From: Bubalus kerabau
Lineage: Eukaryota; Chordata; Mammalia; Artiodactyla; Bovidae
Length of the DNA stretch: 64,000 bases
Reading direction: 5' to 3'
NCBI RefSeq assembly: GCF_029407905.1
Contig: NW_026577926.1
Span: 62,001 to 126,000, forward strand
Shown here: one piece after another, positions 23,961 through 36,217 of the stretch
How positions within the stretch are numbered: the stretch's first letter is position 1
Layout of the letters: every line of letters starts with the position of its first letter
Program-made: the position numbers and the translations under genes
The notes under the pieces: generated by a model
The model's input: the letters and a program-made list of their open reading frames with translations, nothing else
Told to the model about the DNA's origin: nothing
Database searches by the model: none

Positions 23961-24304
23961 AGGCCTTTACCGCTCCACCCCTCTGCTGAAAAATCTCCGA
24001 GTCTGCACGGTTTTCCAAAGCAGCCTATTGTCCGCTGCAAGTCCAAGGGACAGAACCATGAACCCTGGCCGGCTGGCCCAGCCCTGCTTCTGGCGCTTTG
24101 TAGGCCAGCAAGCCCTGGAGCACCTGCTGGGATGGGAAAGGGAAGGGTCCGCGAATTGCACCCTAGAAACTTAGTAGGGTGCATGGATTTTAAACCCTGG
24201 TGGCCGCCCAGGCAGCAAAGAAGGGGGGAGGGCACCTTGCTGCCCTTTCATGGCAGAATCTGTGGCTGTCCTGCTGCGTGGGCCTTTTCATGGGGACCTT
24301 GTGC

Positions 24305-24310
24305 AATAAA
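24305..24310 (+). terminator. AATAAA poly(A) signal candidate, unit a2
   Basis: TGCAATAAAAATTTGG about 1.1 kb after the CpG island onset, followed 50-70 bp later by a GT-rich stretch (ATGTGGTGGTGTAATTC). This is the arrangement of a polyadenylation site. Units a1, b1 and b2 carry AAGAAA here. Use is not demonstrated. Confidence 0.4.
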
Positions 24311-25572
24311 AATTTGGTGTTTTGGAACTGAATAATTAGAATGTGTAAACAGTTTAAATTATGTGGTGGTGTAATTCAAAACAAAACAAAACAAAAGCAA
24401 GCTCCAAGTGTTTGCACAGGGAGATTTAAATATTGAAGGCCTGTTTTCCTTCCACTGTGGCATTCTATCAAGAAGTGTGAGAGTTTTGTTCTGTTTTATT
24501 TTTTTAAGAAATGTGTTCGAAGTGAGGCAAACAGGAAACCCAGAAGTGCCCCTGTAGTTTGGGGAAGGCCTTAGGAGGTCACTTGGAAATGCTGCTGGCT
24601 GTGGGGGAGGGGGGCAGATGGGCTGTGCAGGCTTGTCCTTTGCATGTATGTTCTTGTGTGTGGAAACCCAGCTTGGCGTCATGTTCTGATGTGTAAGCAT
24701 TTCGCAGACAAACCTTGAGCTAAGCAATGCATTTTTTCCTAAGGAAATGTTTGTCTCAAGCAATGTAAATATCCTATGTTTTGTGCTAGACTCTGGCTTC
24801 AGGTCGGTTCCCCCAAAAGGCTCAGAAGCGACTTGAACAAAACAGTATGTTTTCCCCCTACCTTGTTCTCCTCATCTATGTTAAGGAAATGATATAGTTG
24901 CCTGGAATACTGCCTTTCTTCAAGATTCATGTCAATCAATTTTTATCCCCGGATGACTCACCTGCTGCCAATGTGACCTCAAGGCATGTCGTGGGGGAGG
25001 GGCCTGGTGCCATTCCCTGAGACAGTGCCTTTCTTTCCTTAGCTGACTGCTAGTGCCTGTAGAATATCTGGCTAGAGCCCAGCAGGGCGTACACCCCGCC
25101 TCAAGTCTAAGTCAGCAGCTTTCTCTATCTCTTTTATACTTTAATAACAATTGATGAGACAAAAGCTCTGAGCGATCAAATCATATCGAATCTTCATTTC
25201 AGATTGAAGATTCATTCCATGGTGTTGCCATCTTGTCTTTCCATCATTATCGAATATCTGTCCATGTATTCAGGATATTTTTCAGCCAGGGTGTATAATT
25301 TCCAGTGTGCCAGTCTTGTCATCCTCGTTACATCCATGGCAATGTATTTTATTCATGTTGACAGTATTGAAAGATTTTTTTTTTAATTCCTTTTCAGAGC
25401 ATTATCGGCTAATGTATACAGATAAAACTCTGTAATCATTCATTTTTATCAGTTTGGACAGCTTGATAGTTGTCTTTAATTTCTTTACTTTCTCATACTT
25501 TAAGATTTTCCCGGCACATACATGTACTGCCTCACCCCTAACCTCAGTCATGTGTTCAAAGAACTTCTGTCC

Positions 25573-25603
25573 TTTTATTTATTTATTTATTTATTTATTT
25601 TTG
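25573..25603. repeat. (TTTA)n microsatellite
   Basis: About six consecutive TTTA units in macrosatellite unit a2. Units b3 and b4 have the shorter interrupted TTTTATTTGTTTATTGATTTG at the same place, so this is a local expansion. Confidence 0.9.
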
Positions 25604-26079
25604 TAACATTGAAATAATTTTAACTATGCTGTGTTTTGTTGCTAGATGGAAGTTGCTAGACCTCTGGTCTGCAGTCTCTCCCATCTCTTGCTGACCTCTT
25701 GCTGACCTGTGCAGAATCCTGGTTGGTGGGAGCTTGTTAGTTCCTTGTTCCTTACCAGGACCTCCGGTGGTAAGATGACTCCTGCAGGTGTTTTCTCTTC
25801 TATTTTGCCTGGAAGGTTGGGTGCTCACTGGTTCAGTTAACAGAGTGTCTTTTGGTTCTCTGGAATAAGGTCCTTCACACAGTCAATGTATAAAATTGTA
25901 AAAGTCAATATTTGAAATAATGTATATTCCTATTTGGTAATTTGGCTTTTTTGTTGTGTGTTAGAACTCATCACCAGACCAAAAGTCATGGAGAGCTTTT
26001 GTTGTTTTCTCAAACTGTATAGTTTTTTAAATGGAATTCCGGTGTTAGTTGCAAAGTTTGTGCTTCCGTTCATTTCATT

Positions 26080-26560
26080 TTTTTAAATAAATAGTTATTT
26101 ATTTCTAGTTGATTGATCACTGCTTTACAATATCGGTTTGATTTGTCATACATCCACGCGAACGAACCATAGACGTACTTGTGTCCCCTCACTCTGGAAA
26201 CTCCCTCCCACATCCCATCCATCCCCACCTCTCTAGGTTATTACAGAGCCCCAGTTTGAGTTCCCTGAGTCCTAACAGCAAATCCCACTGGTTGTCTACT
26301 TACAAATGTTGGTGTACATGCATCCATGTTGCTCTCTCCATTCCCCACCCTGGTCCGTAAGTCTGTCCTCTATGTCTGCATCTCCGGTGCTGCTATGTGA
26401 ACAGATTCGTCAGACCCATCCTTCTCGATTCCATGTTTTCCTCTTTCTGACTGACTTGCCTGTTTAATATGCTCTCGGTTCATCCCCTTCCTTAGAGCGG
26501 ACTCAAATATGTTCCTTTTTATGGCTGCATTCCATCCAGGCTCTGACTGTTCCTTAGCCG
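26080..26560 (-). mobile_element. L1-like fragment, antisense
   Basis: It reads as the reverse complement of a ruminant L1 3' region. Recognisable phrases are TTACAGAGCCCCAGTTTGAG, the CATGTTGCTCTCTCCATTCC segment and the CTTTTTATGGCTG segment, in the usual order but degraded by substitutions and gaps. Assignment is from memory of ruminant L1 consensus phrases. Confidence 0.6.
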
Positions 26561-27329
26561 TGTTTTGAGGAGGGTCATGGAGCCATTGTGCTCCATTTCA
26601 GTTTGGGCTTCCAGTCTGAGTGCTCACAGCAGAGCTGCTTGTGAGTGAGCCCTCTGAGGTCTGTGAGCATGGGGCTGCCCGCTCTTCCCTGGTGGGAGCT
26701 CTGTCTCCTCAGGACCCTCAGGACTCGGGCTCCAGGGTTATGGGGCTGCATCCCAGCTGAGAGGAGAGGGGTTGCCTCAGTGCCCGCCAGCAGGGAGACG
26801 CTGAAAGAGGGGAAAATGAGGACGAAGTAGATGTTTCCTGTGTCCAGCTGAGTGCTGACCGGAGGTCCATCTCAGAGCACTCGGGGGGTGGGGGGGGTGG
26901 GGAGAGCTCCATGTACAAATGGCAGGTTTTCAGTTCGATTTCTGTTCGATGGCCTAGAGGATGACCTTCGCAGATGTTCTTCTGTGTAGTTGGCCAGTTT
27001 TCCTGTCCCTGTTTCTTCAGAAGAGTGTCCTTTCCTCTTGGCTCATTCCTGGTTTGATTTTCATGAACTGACCACGTCCATGTGGGTTCACTCCTGGGCT
27101 CTCTCTTCTTTCCTGGAGTCCCTGTGTCTGTGTTCCTGCCAGTTCCTCACTGTGGTGGTTACTACAGGGCCGTGCTGTAGTTTGAAGTCGGAGAGGAAGA
27201 TATCTCCAGCAGTGATCTTCTTTCTCAGAGTCTTCTTGGCCCTTTAAGGTCCTGTTCAATATTAGCAGCCTACTAGTAGGACTATTTCTGTTTCTGTGAA
27301 AAGGCCATTGAATATCATTTTGTGATGGC

Positions 27330-27650
27330 ACTCAGTGTATTTGTTGATGGCTTTGTTTGAAATGGGCATTTGAATTCCTCTTGTTCCAGTGTTTGAGCGT
27401 GGTGTCGTTTTCTGTTTATTTGTGTTTTCTTTGGTTTCTTTATCAGTGCTTTCTAGTTTTCTGACTACTGGTCTTTTATGTCCTTGATTAAGGTTGTTGC
27501 TAGATGTTTTATTCTTTTGGGTGCAATTATAAGTGAGATTTTCTTAATGTTTGTTTCTGTTTGTTATTAGTTTATAGAAATGCAAGTGATTTTTATGTAT
27601 TGATTGGGATTGTAAGTTGTAGTAGTTTATATGATTGTAAATTGATCGAA
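27330..27650 (-). mobile_element. L1 ORF2-like fragment, antisense
   Basis: Plus-strand text such as TTTATTCTTTTGGGTGCAAT and TTTATAGAAATGCAAGTGAT matches the familiar antisense of a mammalian L1 ORF2 region. It is heavily decayed and no reading frame survives. Confidence 0.55.
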
Positions 27651-28557
27651 AATTATTCAACTTTACTGAATGTAGTCTAACAACTTTTTGTGAAGTTATG
27701 GGGAACATTTTATTTGCAAAATCTGTTTGTTCTGCAGACCCAAGGCACAGTGGTTACTAATAGACTTCCCACAGTACTTCTTCATTCCATGTGGACTCCT
27801 ACAAGGACAGTGGAGCATCACAGCTTCCCTTGAACTTCGCCTGGGTAAGTCTGAACTCTATAGAAAATTTTCTGCCTGTCTAATTGGATTTTCTTTTATG
27901 GTATCGACTTGTTTGTTTTGAAACATAATTTCCTTTCTGGGTAAAATGTACAGAAAACTCCTAGCAAAGGGAAAAAGTGCTCGCATTTGCCACATCATCT
28001 AAATCACTCTATGTGTTTTATTCAAAGTGGGTGCATTCTCCTGCAGAACCTCCACATAATCTCCAAAATCAGGACATCATTTGGTTTCTGCACTATAATG
28101 TAATCCACAGCCCCACTTCCCTTTCAGCAATTGTTCAATTGTATGAATATATCTTTTCTTCCCACCCCCCCTTTTTTTTAGGAATGCTATGGAGATGTAC
28201 ATTGATTTGGACAAACTTGATGGACTTAGAGCAGACGGTGAATATGGGATCTGTGCGGCCTTTTCTATATGGATATTTTTTGCTAAAGATGGTTTTAATG
28301 TTTATTCATGTTATAAACCGTGTGAATCCTGCATTCTTTTTTTTTCTCCATAGTAATTAAAAATAAATAACATGCCATTTACCATTTAGCTATTTGTAAG
28401 CATACAGTGTTGTAGTATGAACTCCCTTTCCTTGTTTTGCACACCGGTTTATTATGTGTACCTCGTGCGTGCTTTGAAGAAACTCAGGAAACTGAGTCGG
28501 TGATTGAAATGGCCCAAGATATCACGTTAGATACCATCTTCATCTAAAACCAAACCA

Positions 28558-28738
28558 GGGGCTTCCTGGTGGTCCAGTAGCTAAGACTGGACACTCCCAA
28601 AGAAGGTGACCCAGGTTCAACCCCTTTTCCGAGAACTAGATCTCCCATGCCACAACGCAGAGTTGCATCCTTTACCTAAATATCTGGCTGGCTTCAATGA
28701 AGGTCGATCTGGTGCAGCCAAATACAAAAAAAAAAAAA
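28558..28738 (+). mobile_element. tRNA-derived SINE (CHR-type) with poly(A)
   Basis: It begins GGGCTTCCTGGTGGTCCAGT, has a degenerate pol III B-box-like CAGGTTCAACCC, and ends in an A-run at 28725-28739. This is the structure of ruminant tRNA-Glu-derived SINEs. Internal deletions shorten it. It is not a tRNA gene: the body after the first 75 bp is SINE tail. Confidence 0.75.
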
Positions 28739-29227
28739 ATCAATATTAATAAAAATAAAACCAAAGGAAAGGAAGGATATGGTCGTTCTACAGATTTACA
28801 TCTTAGGTTTTCCTATTGATTTAAAAAAAAAAAGAGTTTCACAAGACTGTCATCCTTCTATCTGGTATATGCCGAGGATTCCTTTGAAATGAGATTTCTC
28901 TTGTAAATGTGACTCACAGAAGAGCCGTCTTGAACTTGGGTGTGAGAGATGAGCATGTGTCCTCTTAAAAATAAGTTAATTAGGTCCAACTAATTTTCAT
29001 GCTGAAGTGGTATATTTTGGGGTAGCATTTGCTTCCCTTCACTTTGGATGTATCCCAATTTGCTTACACAGTCATCGCCCGAAGACATCCTGATATCTGA
29101 AAGTCTTTAGCTCTTAGAAGTAGAGCTGTGTGTAATTGTGTGATACTTTTTGTCTGGACACTTTTTCAAAGCTGTTTAGTAAGTGCTAGGCGTGTAGTGT
29201 TCAGGTCACAGGTGAGCCTTGTTTAGC

Positions 29228-29344
29228 TGTGGAAAAATCCAGCTAAGTTTCTCTGGCACGTGGGATCTTCCTGGGTAAGGGATCGAACTTGAGTGTCTTG
29301 CATCGTCACGCAGATTCTTTACCACTGAGCCACCAGAGAAGCCC
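29228..29344 (-). mobile_element. tRNA-derived SINE fragment, antisense
   Basis: The reverse complement reads GGGGCTTCTCTGGTGGCTCA, then GTGGTAAAGAATCTGC and the B-box-like GTTCGATCCCT. This is the 5' part of a ruminant tRNA-Glu-type SINE. The 3' part is missing. Confidence 0.75.
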
Positions 29345-29439
29345 CGCGCCCCCTTCCCCTTTTTGAGCTTACTGGATCTAATAGGTGTGCAGTGCTACTT
29401 CACTGCTGTTTTACCTTGTAATTTCCTAATGACATATGA

Positions 29440-29720
29440 TTTTGAGTATTTTTGATATGCTGATTTACTATCTGTATCTTTCATTTGACCAGGAGTTCAG
29501 ATTTACACACTTTTAATGATGTTGTTTGTTCCAGATATTTTGGTATATTTGGAGTACGATCCTTTATCATATATGTATTTTGTCAATACATTTTTCTGTG
29601 GCTTGCGTTTAAGTTGTGTGAAAAAGGTTTTTCACAGTTTAAATTTATAATTTTTTAAAGTTCATGTTATAATTTTTATGTCCGTTTTTGGATAGACTTT
29701 AGTGTGTTTTTTTTTTATTA
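29440..29720 (-). mobile_element. L1-like fragment, antisense (decayed)
   Basis: Text such as GTTGTTTGTTCCAGATATTT and GATCCTTTATCATATATG resembles antisense L1 3' flanking phrases in order. Similarity is weak and boundaries are approximate. Confidence 0.4.
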
Positions 29721-30039
29721 TTAAATTTCATAAGCAGAACTAAGGTACTGTAGATACAGTTTTAAGCAAAGCTGAGGTACCATAGATACAATTTTGCCTT
29801 TTGTCTGTTGAGACGTTTGAGTGAGGTTGGTATACATTGTAAAATTATATCTACATTCATTTGACTGGATATGACTTCCAATTATTTGTATAATCGGTTT
29901 TGGAGATGTCATGAGAAGTCAGTTTCCCCAAGGGAAACTGGGCGGGTTCTCTGAAACATGAACTGTCTTCGATCCCTGGGAATCACTTTCTGCTTCTTCT
30001 GGCTTTGGACTTGACTTGTTTGGATATTTCATACTAGTG

Positions 30040-30545
30040 GAATCACGGAACGTTTCTCCTTTTTTGGTCTGGTTTATTTCACTTAATATAATGACCATAA
30101 GGTTCGTCCACATTGTGGCATTGTCAGAATTACCAACTTTGAAGAGCCGAATCAGATTCCATTGTGTGTCTACCACAGTTTGTTTATGGAACTGGCTGTC
30201 CATGGGCACTTAGATTGCCTCCGTTTGTTGGCCAGTGTGAATCACGCTGTTGTGACTATGACTGCAGAAATATGCATTTTTTCAGCCCCTTTTCCAAACC
30301 TTTTGGGTACATAGCATGAATTAGAATTGAAATATCTGTTTGTTCCATGCGTTAGTTTTGGAGTAATTTCTGTAGTGTCTTGTGCAGTGGCAGAACCATT
30401 TCAGTTTATCTTTTTGTATGGTAGAATACTGTTCAAGCTTTTGAATATACCCTGTGATGCATATTCATTCACCCACCGATGGACACTTGAATGGGTTCTA
30501 CCTTTGGGCTATTGAGAATAAGGTCGCTATGAATATTTGTGTACC
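30040..30545 (-). mobile_element. L1 3'-region fragment(s), antisense
   Basis: Two successive degraded versions of the antisense L1 3' region: TATTTCACTTAATATAATGA with ATTCCATTGTGTGTCTACCA, then TGGTAGAATACTG with CACCCACCGATGGACACTTG and GGGCTATTGAGAATAAGG. The order repeats, so this is either two insertions or an internally rearranged one. Confidence 0.6.
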
Positions 30546-31075
30546 AGTTTTTGTTTGAAGTATTAACAACTACATAGTACTACGTATGAAAGAAACCACA
30601 AGGACCTACTCTATAGTTTCAGAAACTGTATTGAATATCTTATGATAGCGTATAATGGAACAGAATCTCCAAAGGAATATATGAAAAAGACACAATACCC
30701 TGATAATTATTGTGCCAACACTGTGTATTTCTACACACCACTAAAATATTCACATTCGTAAGTATATTTCACTGCTTGGTTGTATAAAAATAGAGAAGTC
30801 GAACAGAGAAGAAATAAACTTCCTGTCATTGCTCATCATCATTTATGCACTATTACTACCTGTAACACGCGTTGTATAAATAAGTGCTGGACTAGGAACT
30901 TACATTCGTGTAAACCAAGAAGTGGTGAAGGGGTAAGGAAGTACAACTTACTGAATTCCTTAACAAAGGATTATGGAACTCTATGCACATGAAGTGAATG
31001 AAAGTCAAACGGTTTAGTTTAGCCACATTCTTCCTAGAGTGATGAGCTTCCACCCCACCCAATGTTAGCTCACAA

Positions 31076-31474
31076 TTAAATCCTGCAGCCATCTGGCCTC
31101 AGTGTGTGCTTCCTGCCATCCAGAACGCAAAAGTGAGGAAGTCCTGACAAAATCGTTGCTATTTTTCTTTTTTGGATTCGTATTTTATCGCAGGGCTTGG
31201 GAAAAAGAGGGCCTAGCCTGTTTTCAGAGTTGCATCCCAAGGCTTGCTCTGGCGTGTTACCTATGTTGACAAACTGCTGATCCTGTTCAACAAAGGACAG
31301 TGATCTGCACGTCAGTATCTGTTGCTTGAGCTGGAATAGTAGGCATCCCTTCAAGTGCAGTCCTTCATGCTGAGGCAGGTCTACCTGAAGCAGTAGCATA
31401 AGATGAACACATTGATCATAGAGACATCGCATCCCATGAATTTGTAAGAATTTTTCAGGTATACCCATCATCAT
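31076..31474 (-). other. Unidentified 132-codon open frame, single copy
   Basis: An uninterrupted minus-strand frame from an ATG at 31474 to a stop at 31076 in otherwise stop-rich AT-biased DNA. The predicted product starts MMMGIPEKFLQIHGMRC. I see no signal peptide, membrane segment or motif, and recognise no family. A decayed retrocopy or an unrecognised transposon piece is as likely as chance. Confidence 0.2.
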
Positions 31475-31633
31475 TGGAGGAACCGACTTGTCCCAGTAAT
31501 AACTGGAGTACCCAGCATAACAACAGTTCCTTGACTAAATAATATGCTTACGGTACTTCTTCCAGCGTTCTTTCTCCTACCTCGGTCATGAACAGGAGAA
31601 GCTGATGGCAGTGGTTCTTGAAATGTGTATCGA

Positions 31634-31722
31634 TTCCTTGGCGGCACGGTCAGTAAATACTCTGCCTACCAACGCAGGATATGGAAGTGATGTGGGTTTG
31701 ATCCCTGGGTCGGGAAGATAAC
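31634..31722 (+). mobile_element. tRNA-derived SINE 5' fragment
   Basis: CTTGGCGGCACGGTCAGTAA followed by CTGCCTACCAACGCAGGATA and GGGTTTGATCCCTGGGTCGG. This is the tRNA-related head of a Bov-t/CHR-type SINE, cut off after the GGGAAGATA phrase. Confidence 0.7.
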
Positions 31723-31829
31723 AATTCATACACTCGTTTTATGTGAACAAGTTTTATACTCATGAGTGTTTTTCTTCTGTATACAGAATATATAGGTGAA
31801 CTATAAAGAAAGCTGAGCGCAGAAGAATG

Positions 31830-32176
31830 GATGCTTTCGAACTGTGGTGTTGGAGAAAACTCTTGAGAGTCCCTTGGGTTTCAAGGAAATCCAACCAGTC
31901 CATCCTAAAGGAAATCCGTTCTGGGTGTTCATCGGAAGGACTGATGGTGAAGCTGAAACTCCAGTTTTTGGAGAGCTGACTCATTTGAAAAGACCCTGAT
32001 GTTGGGAAAGATTGAAGACAGGAGGAGAAGGGGACGACAGCGGATCAGCGACCCAATGGTCACGAGTTTGGGTAAACTCTGGGAGTTGGTGATGGACAGG
32101 GAGGTCTGGCGTGCTGCGGTTCAATGGGGGTCGCAAAGAGTCGGACACGACCGAGCGACTGAACTGAACTGAACAG
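31830..32176 (+). mobile_element. BovB LINE 3' end, sense
   Basis: It contains GGACTGATGGTGAAGCTGAA, GAAAAGACCCTGATGTTGGG, GGAGGAGAAGGGGACGACAG, GAGTTGGTGATGGACAGGGA and the terminal CGACTGAACTGAACTGAA. This is the classical 3' end of ruminant BovB retrotransposons. It is 5'-truncated, and no intact reverse transcriptase frame lies upstream. Confidence 0.85.
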
Positions 32177-32844
32177 GAAAACAAATGCTGTTCAAGGACA
32201 CTGAAAGAACCCTGATGTTGAAAAGCAGATCTGTATTGTGAGCAATGCTTAGAAATCCATGAGTTGGCACATAGTATTATGCCTATCATCCTTGTAGTTC
32301 CCTCAGTGAAATATGTTGCGAAAAGCTCTTCCTTTGTGGTATAGATTCATGAAGAAGCTAAATAGCATGAATCCTTTATGTTGACAACTGTGAATTTAAA
32401 TCTCCTGTGAATCCTATGTGACAACCACAGATACCAACATGGTTTATTAGTATTCTATCAATATTTTTAGTCCTACTGTATTTCAACTAAAAATGTCACT
32501 ATACAATGGTACATGAAGTCAAGACATAAAATCAGGGCAAATACAAAATCTTCCATCCTTTGAGAAACGGAGCGAAAAAATATTGTGCTTTGACTATTGC
32601 ATTTTTATGTAGTAGATCCTTAAGTATTTTATTCACCACACCCAACTGAATGGTCCACAAATGATTCAGAGAGGAAAGGATTATTTCTCTTTAATAATGA
32701 GGAGTTCAACTGCTCTCAAAGCAAATACCAGACAGTAATCACCATGCAGGACAAAGTTGATTATCCATATTTAGATTACTCATTCGTTAGCTTGCCAAAG
32801 GTTCTAGATCTGTTACCACATTTTTTTATATAATATCCGCATGT

Positions 32845-33005
32845 GAAAGTGAAAGTGGCTCAGTGGTGCCTGACTCTGTGACCCCATGGACTATACAGCC
32901 CATGGCATTCTCTAGGCCAGAATACTGGAGTGGTAGCTTGTGCCTTCTCCAGGGAATCTTCCGGACCCAGGAATGAAACTGGAGTCTCCTGCATTCAGAA
33001 AAATC
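32845..33005 (+). mobile_element. Bov-tA SINE, decayed
   Basis: GTGAAAGTGAAAGTGGCTCA, the CTGTGACCCCATGGACTATA segment, AATACTGGAGTGGTAGC, CTTCTCCAGGGAATCTTCC and a terminal CTCCTGCATT follow the order of Bov-tA. The element has substitutions and a small internal deletion. Confidence 0.8.
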
Positions 33006-36000
33006 ATGTCCCTTGAATTTCTAGTTTACTGTATAGGACCATGGCAATGTGATTCCATAAAATTGTTTAGTTTCCTTTACGTTTCTCTTGTTTGATATAG
33101 ATAGCAGCCTTTGGTTCTATCACTAGCATTGCAAGTAAAAAGAAAAAAAATAATTAGAGCTCCAATAGTATTTTTACTGTTAACAATAAGTATAGCATAA
33201 TGTGCGACCTAGCAACAGCTAGTGAGCCTAGGACTGTCTGGAACATTCTTGGATCCTGCGAGAAAACACCCTGTGTGCACCCCTTGATACCGGGCCTAGA
33301 GACCAAAATGTACATGAAAGGAAATAGAGGAGCCGACCAGAGTAATGCGCCCAAACATGTCTGACACAGTGCCGCAGCCTGCTCCTTCATGGGCAATGCC
33401 ACTATAACCTAGGAATGTCATTACATGGTTCACAGATGACATGCGAGATGCTCAGCCCTGACTCTGAGTTTCGGTCCTCTGAGTAGATCTGGACGTCTCC
33501 CATTGTAGAAGCTAACCCGTTCCTTCCAAATACATGCTTGCAAACACACACCAGTTGGCTGCCTCTCCTTCCACAAGGGAGGCTTCATTTACACGCATTC
33601 TGTGAACTTCGCTTTCCAGCTGATGGACAAAACACTTATTGTAAGTATTTTCTCAGGGGCTGTTTCCCCGGGGCTGGGGCCGAGGTAAGAGACCCAAACT
33701 CATAGGGAAAGGCAAAACCACATCCACATGTCTTTGCTCTGTAGGTGAGCTCTAGTGTACATAAGCCTGTACATAAGCGAACACAGACACTCTGTGTGTG
33801 TGTTGCTGCATACCCAAAATAGGGCCACAAGGAGCCTCATGCTCTCCATGCAGCGCAGAAGCTGTGCAGCCACGCAGCAGCTGAAGAATCCAACCAATTG
33901 CTCTTTTCTTACCTCTGACAGAGCTCGCATTGCCGTAGCCCTTGGCAGTTTGGAAACACTGGACCCTAACCCCTCTCAAAGTAGGCCTGGGTTCTAGTTC
34001 GAATAGAAAGTCAATAGCGGAGCTGAGGACAGGAACGAGGCAGTCATTTATCACACGCTCCCGCAGCCTGCTACTACAGGGACACTAACGCTAGAAGCTA
34101 GGAATGTCTTTGCAAGGAGCCCAAAGGACAGGGGAGAACCTCGACCCTGACTCTAGTATTTCAGTCCCCTGAGCAGATCTGAGGTTCTCCCGCTGTAGAA
34201 GCTAACCCATTCCTTCCAAATACAGGCTTCCTAACACAGGGCCAGTTGGCTGCTTGCTCTTCCACGAAGCAGGCTTCCTTAACTTGCAAACTGCGAATTC
34301 CGCTTAACAGCCTGGAGGAAAATCGCTTCTTGGAAGATTTTTTTTCAGAGGCTGTATCCCCGGAGCTGGGGCCAAGCTAGGGGTCCCATACTGACAAGGG
34401 AAGGCAAAACCACATCCAATGTCTTTGCTCTGGAGGACAGCTTTGGTGAGCCTAAGTCTTTCAGGAATATTTCTGGCTCCAACAGAGTCAAATTCTGAGT
34501 GTGAAGCTGCACAGCCAAAATAGGGGAACAGAGAGCCTGATTCTCTCTGTGTAGCTTTGAAACTGTCATTCAAACAACAGCTTGAGAATCCATACAATGC
34601 TCTCCCTTACCGCTAAGAGAATTCTCATTGCTGTCGTCCTTGACAGTTTGTAGAAATCCGCACCCTAACCCTTCTCCGAGTAGTCCTGGGTCCTAGCTCG
34701 GAACAACAGGCAATGGCGGAGCTGAGGCCAGTAAGGCACAAGTGAGGTCTCACACACTCTTGCAGCCTGATCGTCCAGGAGCAGTAAGGCCTCTTTTTCC
34801 CTGCAGGAGGCTCGCTTGCCTTGCCTCCTGTGAACTGCGTTTCCCAGCCTGGGCGAAAAGCTGTTCCTGGAGATCTTTTCTCAGGGGCTGTTTCCCTGGA
34901 GCTGGGTCGGACCTCAGGGGCCCAACTCACAGGGGAAGGCAAAACCACATGGACAGGTCTGTGCTCTGTAGGAGAGCTCTAGTGAACCTCATCTCTCAGG
35001 AACATTCTTGGCTTCTACAGAGACACCTCTGTGCATGAAGCTACACACCCAACATAGTGGCAAAGGGAGTCTGATTCTCTCCGTGGGGTGCTGATGCTTT
35101 GTGGCAAAGCACCTGCTAAGAATCCATCCGCATAGGCTTCCCTCACCTTGACAGAGGTCTCATTGCTGTAGTCCTTGGCAGTTTGGAAAGAAGCAGACCC
35201 TTACCTTTCACCAAGTAGGCCCTTGTCCTAGTTTGAATGGAAAGGCAATAGCTGAGCTGAGGCCAGTAAGGCGCCAGTCAAGTCTGACATATTCCCGATG
35301 CCTGCTCCTTCAAGGAAAATAACGCTAGAATCTGGGAATGTCTTTGCAAGGCTGGCAAAGGGCAGTCAGGAACCTCGACCCTGCCTCTGGAATTTCTATC
35401 TTCTCAGCACATCTGGCGGTCTCGGTCAGGAGAAACTAACCCATTCCTTGCAAATATAGGCTTCCAAACACAGGCCGGTTGGCTGTCTCTTCTTGCCGAA
35501 GGAAGCTTGCTTATCCCACCTCCTGCAAACTCCGCTTCCCAGCCTGGGGGATAAGAGGTTCTTGGAGATCTTTTCCCAGAGGCTGTTTCCACGGAGCAGG
35601 GGCCGATCCCGGAGACCCACACGCACAGGGGAAGGGAAAACCGCATGGACAAGTCTTTGCTCTCTAGGAGTGCTCTAGTGAACCTCAGTCTATGGGGAAT
35701 GTTCTTGGCTCCAACGGGGACATCTCTGTGTGGGAAGCTGCATAGCCAACATAGAGACACAGAGACCTGATTCTCTCTGTGCAGCTTTGACGCTGTCGTT
35801 CAAACAACAAATTGAAAATCCATAGAATGCTCTCCCTTACCACTGAGAGAGTTATCATTGCTGTAGCCCTTGGCAGGTTCTGGAAATCGGCACACAAACA
35901 CTTCTCCAAGTAGGCCTGGGTTCAAGTTCAGATGAACATGCAATGGCGGAGCTGAGGCCAGTAAGGCACCAGTCAGGTGTCACACACTCTGGCAGCCTGC

Positions 36001-36211
36001 TCCTCCAGGGACAGTAAGGCCTCTATTTCCCTACAGGAGGCTCGCTTGCCTTACTTCCTGTGAACAGCATTTCCCAGCCTGGGCAGAAAGCTGATCCTGG
36101 AGATGTTTTCTCAGGGGCTGTTTCCCCGGAGTTGGGGCGGACCTCGGGGACCCAACTCACAGGGGAAGGCAAAACCAAATGGACAGGTCTATGCTCTGTA
36201 GGAGATCTCTA

Positions 36212-36217
36212 GTGAAC
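36212..36217. other. Empty target site of the copy-1 solo LTR
   Basis: The monomer reads TCTCTAGTGAACCTCCTCTC with a single GTGAAC. This is exactly the sequence obtained by removing the LTR and one target repeat from 7792-9101. It fixes the LTR boundaries and shows the insertion is specific to copy 1. Confidence 0.92.

Larger units (their letters stand above)
23111..25820. repeat. Macrosatellite unit a2, right-truncated
   Basis: Homologous to the other units from the TTGCCTTTCTGTAGTCCTCG landmark to about 25820, where similarity stops roughly 90 bp before the expected Bov-A2 SINE. It is more diverged than the units of the second array, with small indels such as a (TTTA)n expansion. It carries an intact AATAAA but a damaged CTCF-like motif (23890-23904). 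It is the right edge of the first macrosatellite block. Confidence 0.85.
25821..33190. other. Old non-tandem interval of decayed interspersed repeats
   Basis: AT-rich and low in CpG, with no internal tandem structure and no second copy elsewhere in the window. It holds several fragmentary L1-like pieces, tRNA-type SINEs and a BovB 3' end, listed separately. The stretches 26640-27330, 27650-28550, 28740-29220 and 32180-32840 contain nothing I can identify beyond short non-conserved frames. It separates the two copies of the satellite/macrosatellite module. Confidence 0.7.

Noticed and set aside
26645..26830. Small gene with GC-rich 61-codon frame
   Set aside because: No conserved domain, no splice or promoter context, and it is surrounded by decayed repeats. 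It may be part of an uncharacterised ruminant repeat.
28558..28640. tRNA gene
   Set aside because: The tRNA-like head has degenerate promoter boxes, no convincing cloverleaf and is followed by SINE body and poly(A). Same for 29228-29344 and 31634-31722.
30590..30730. Sense L1 3' end fragment
   Set aside because: A few phrases (AAGGACCTACTCTATAG) look familiar, but similarity is too short and interrupted to annotate with confidence.
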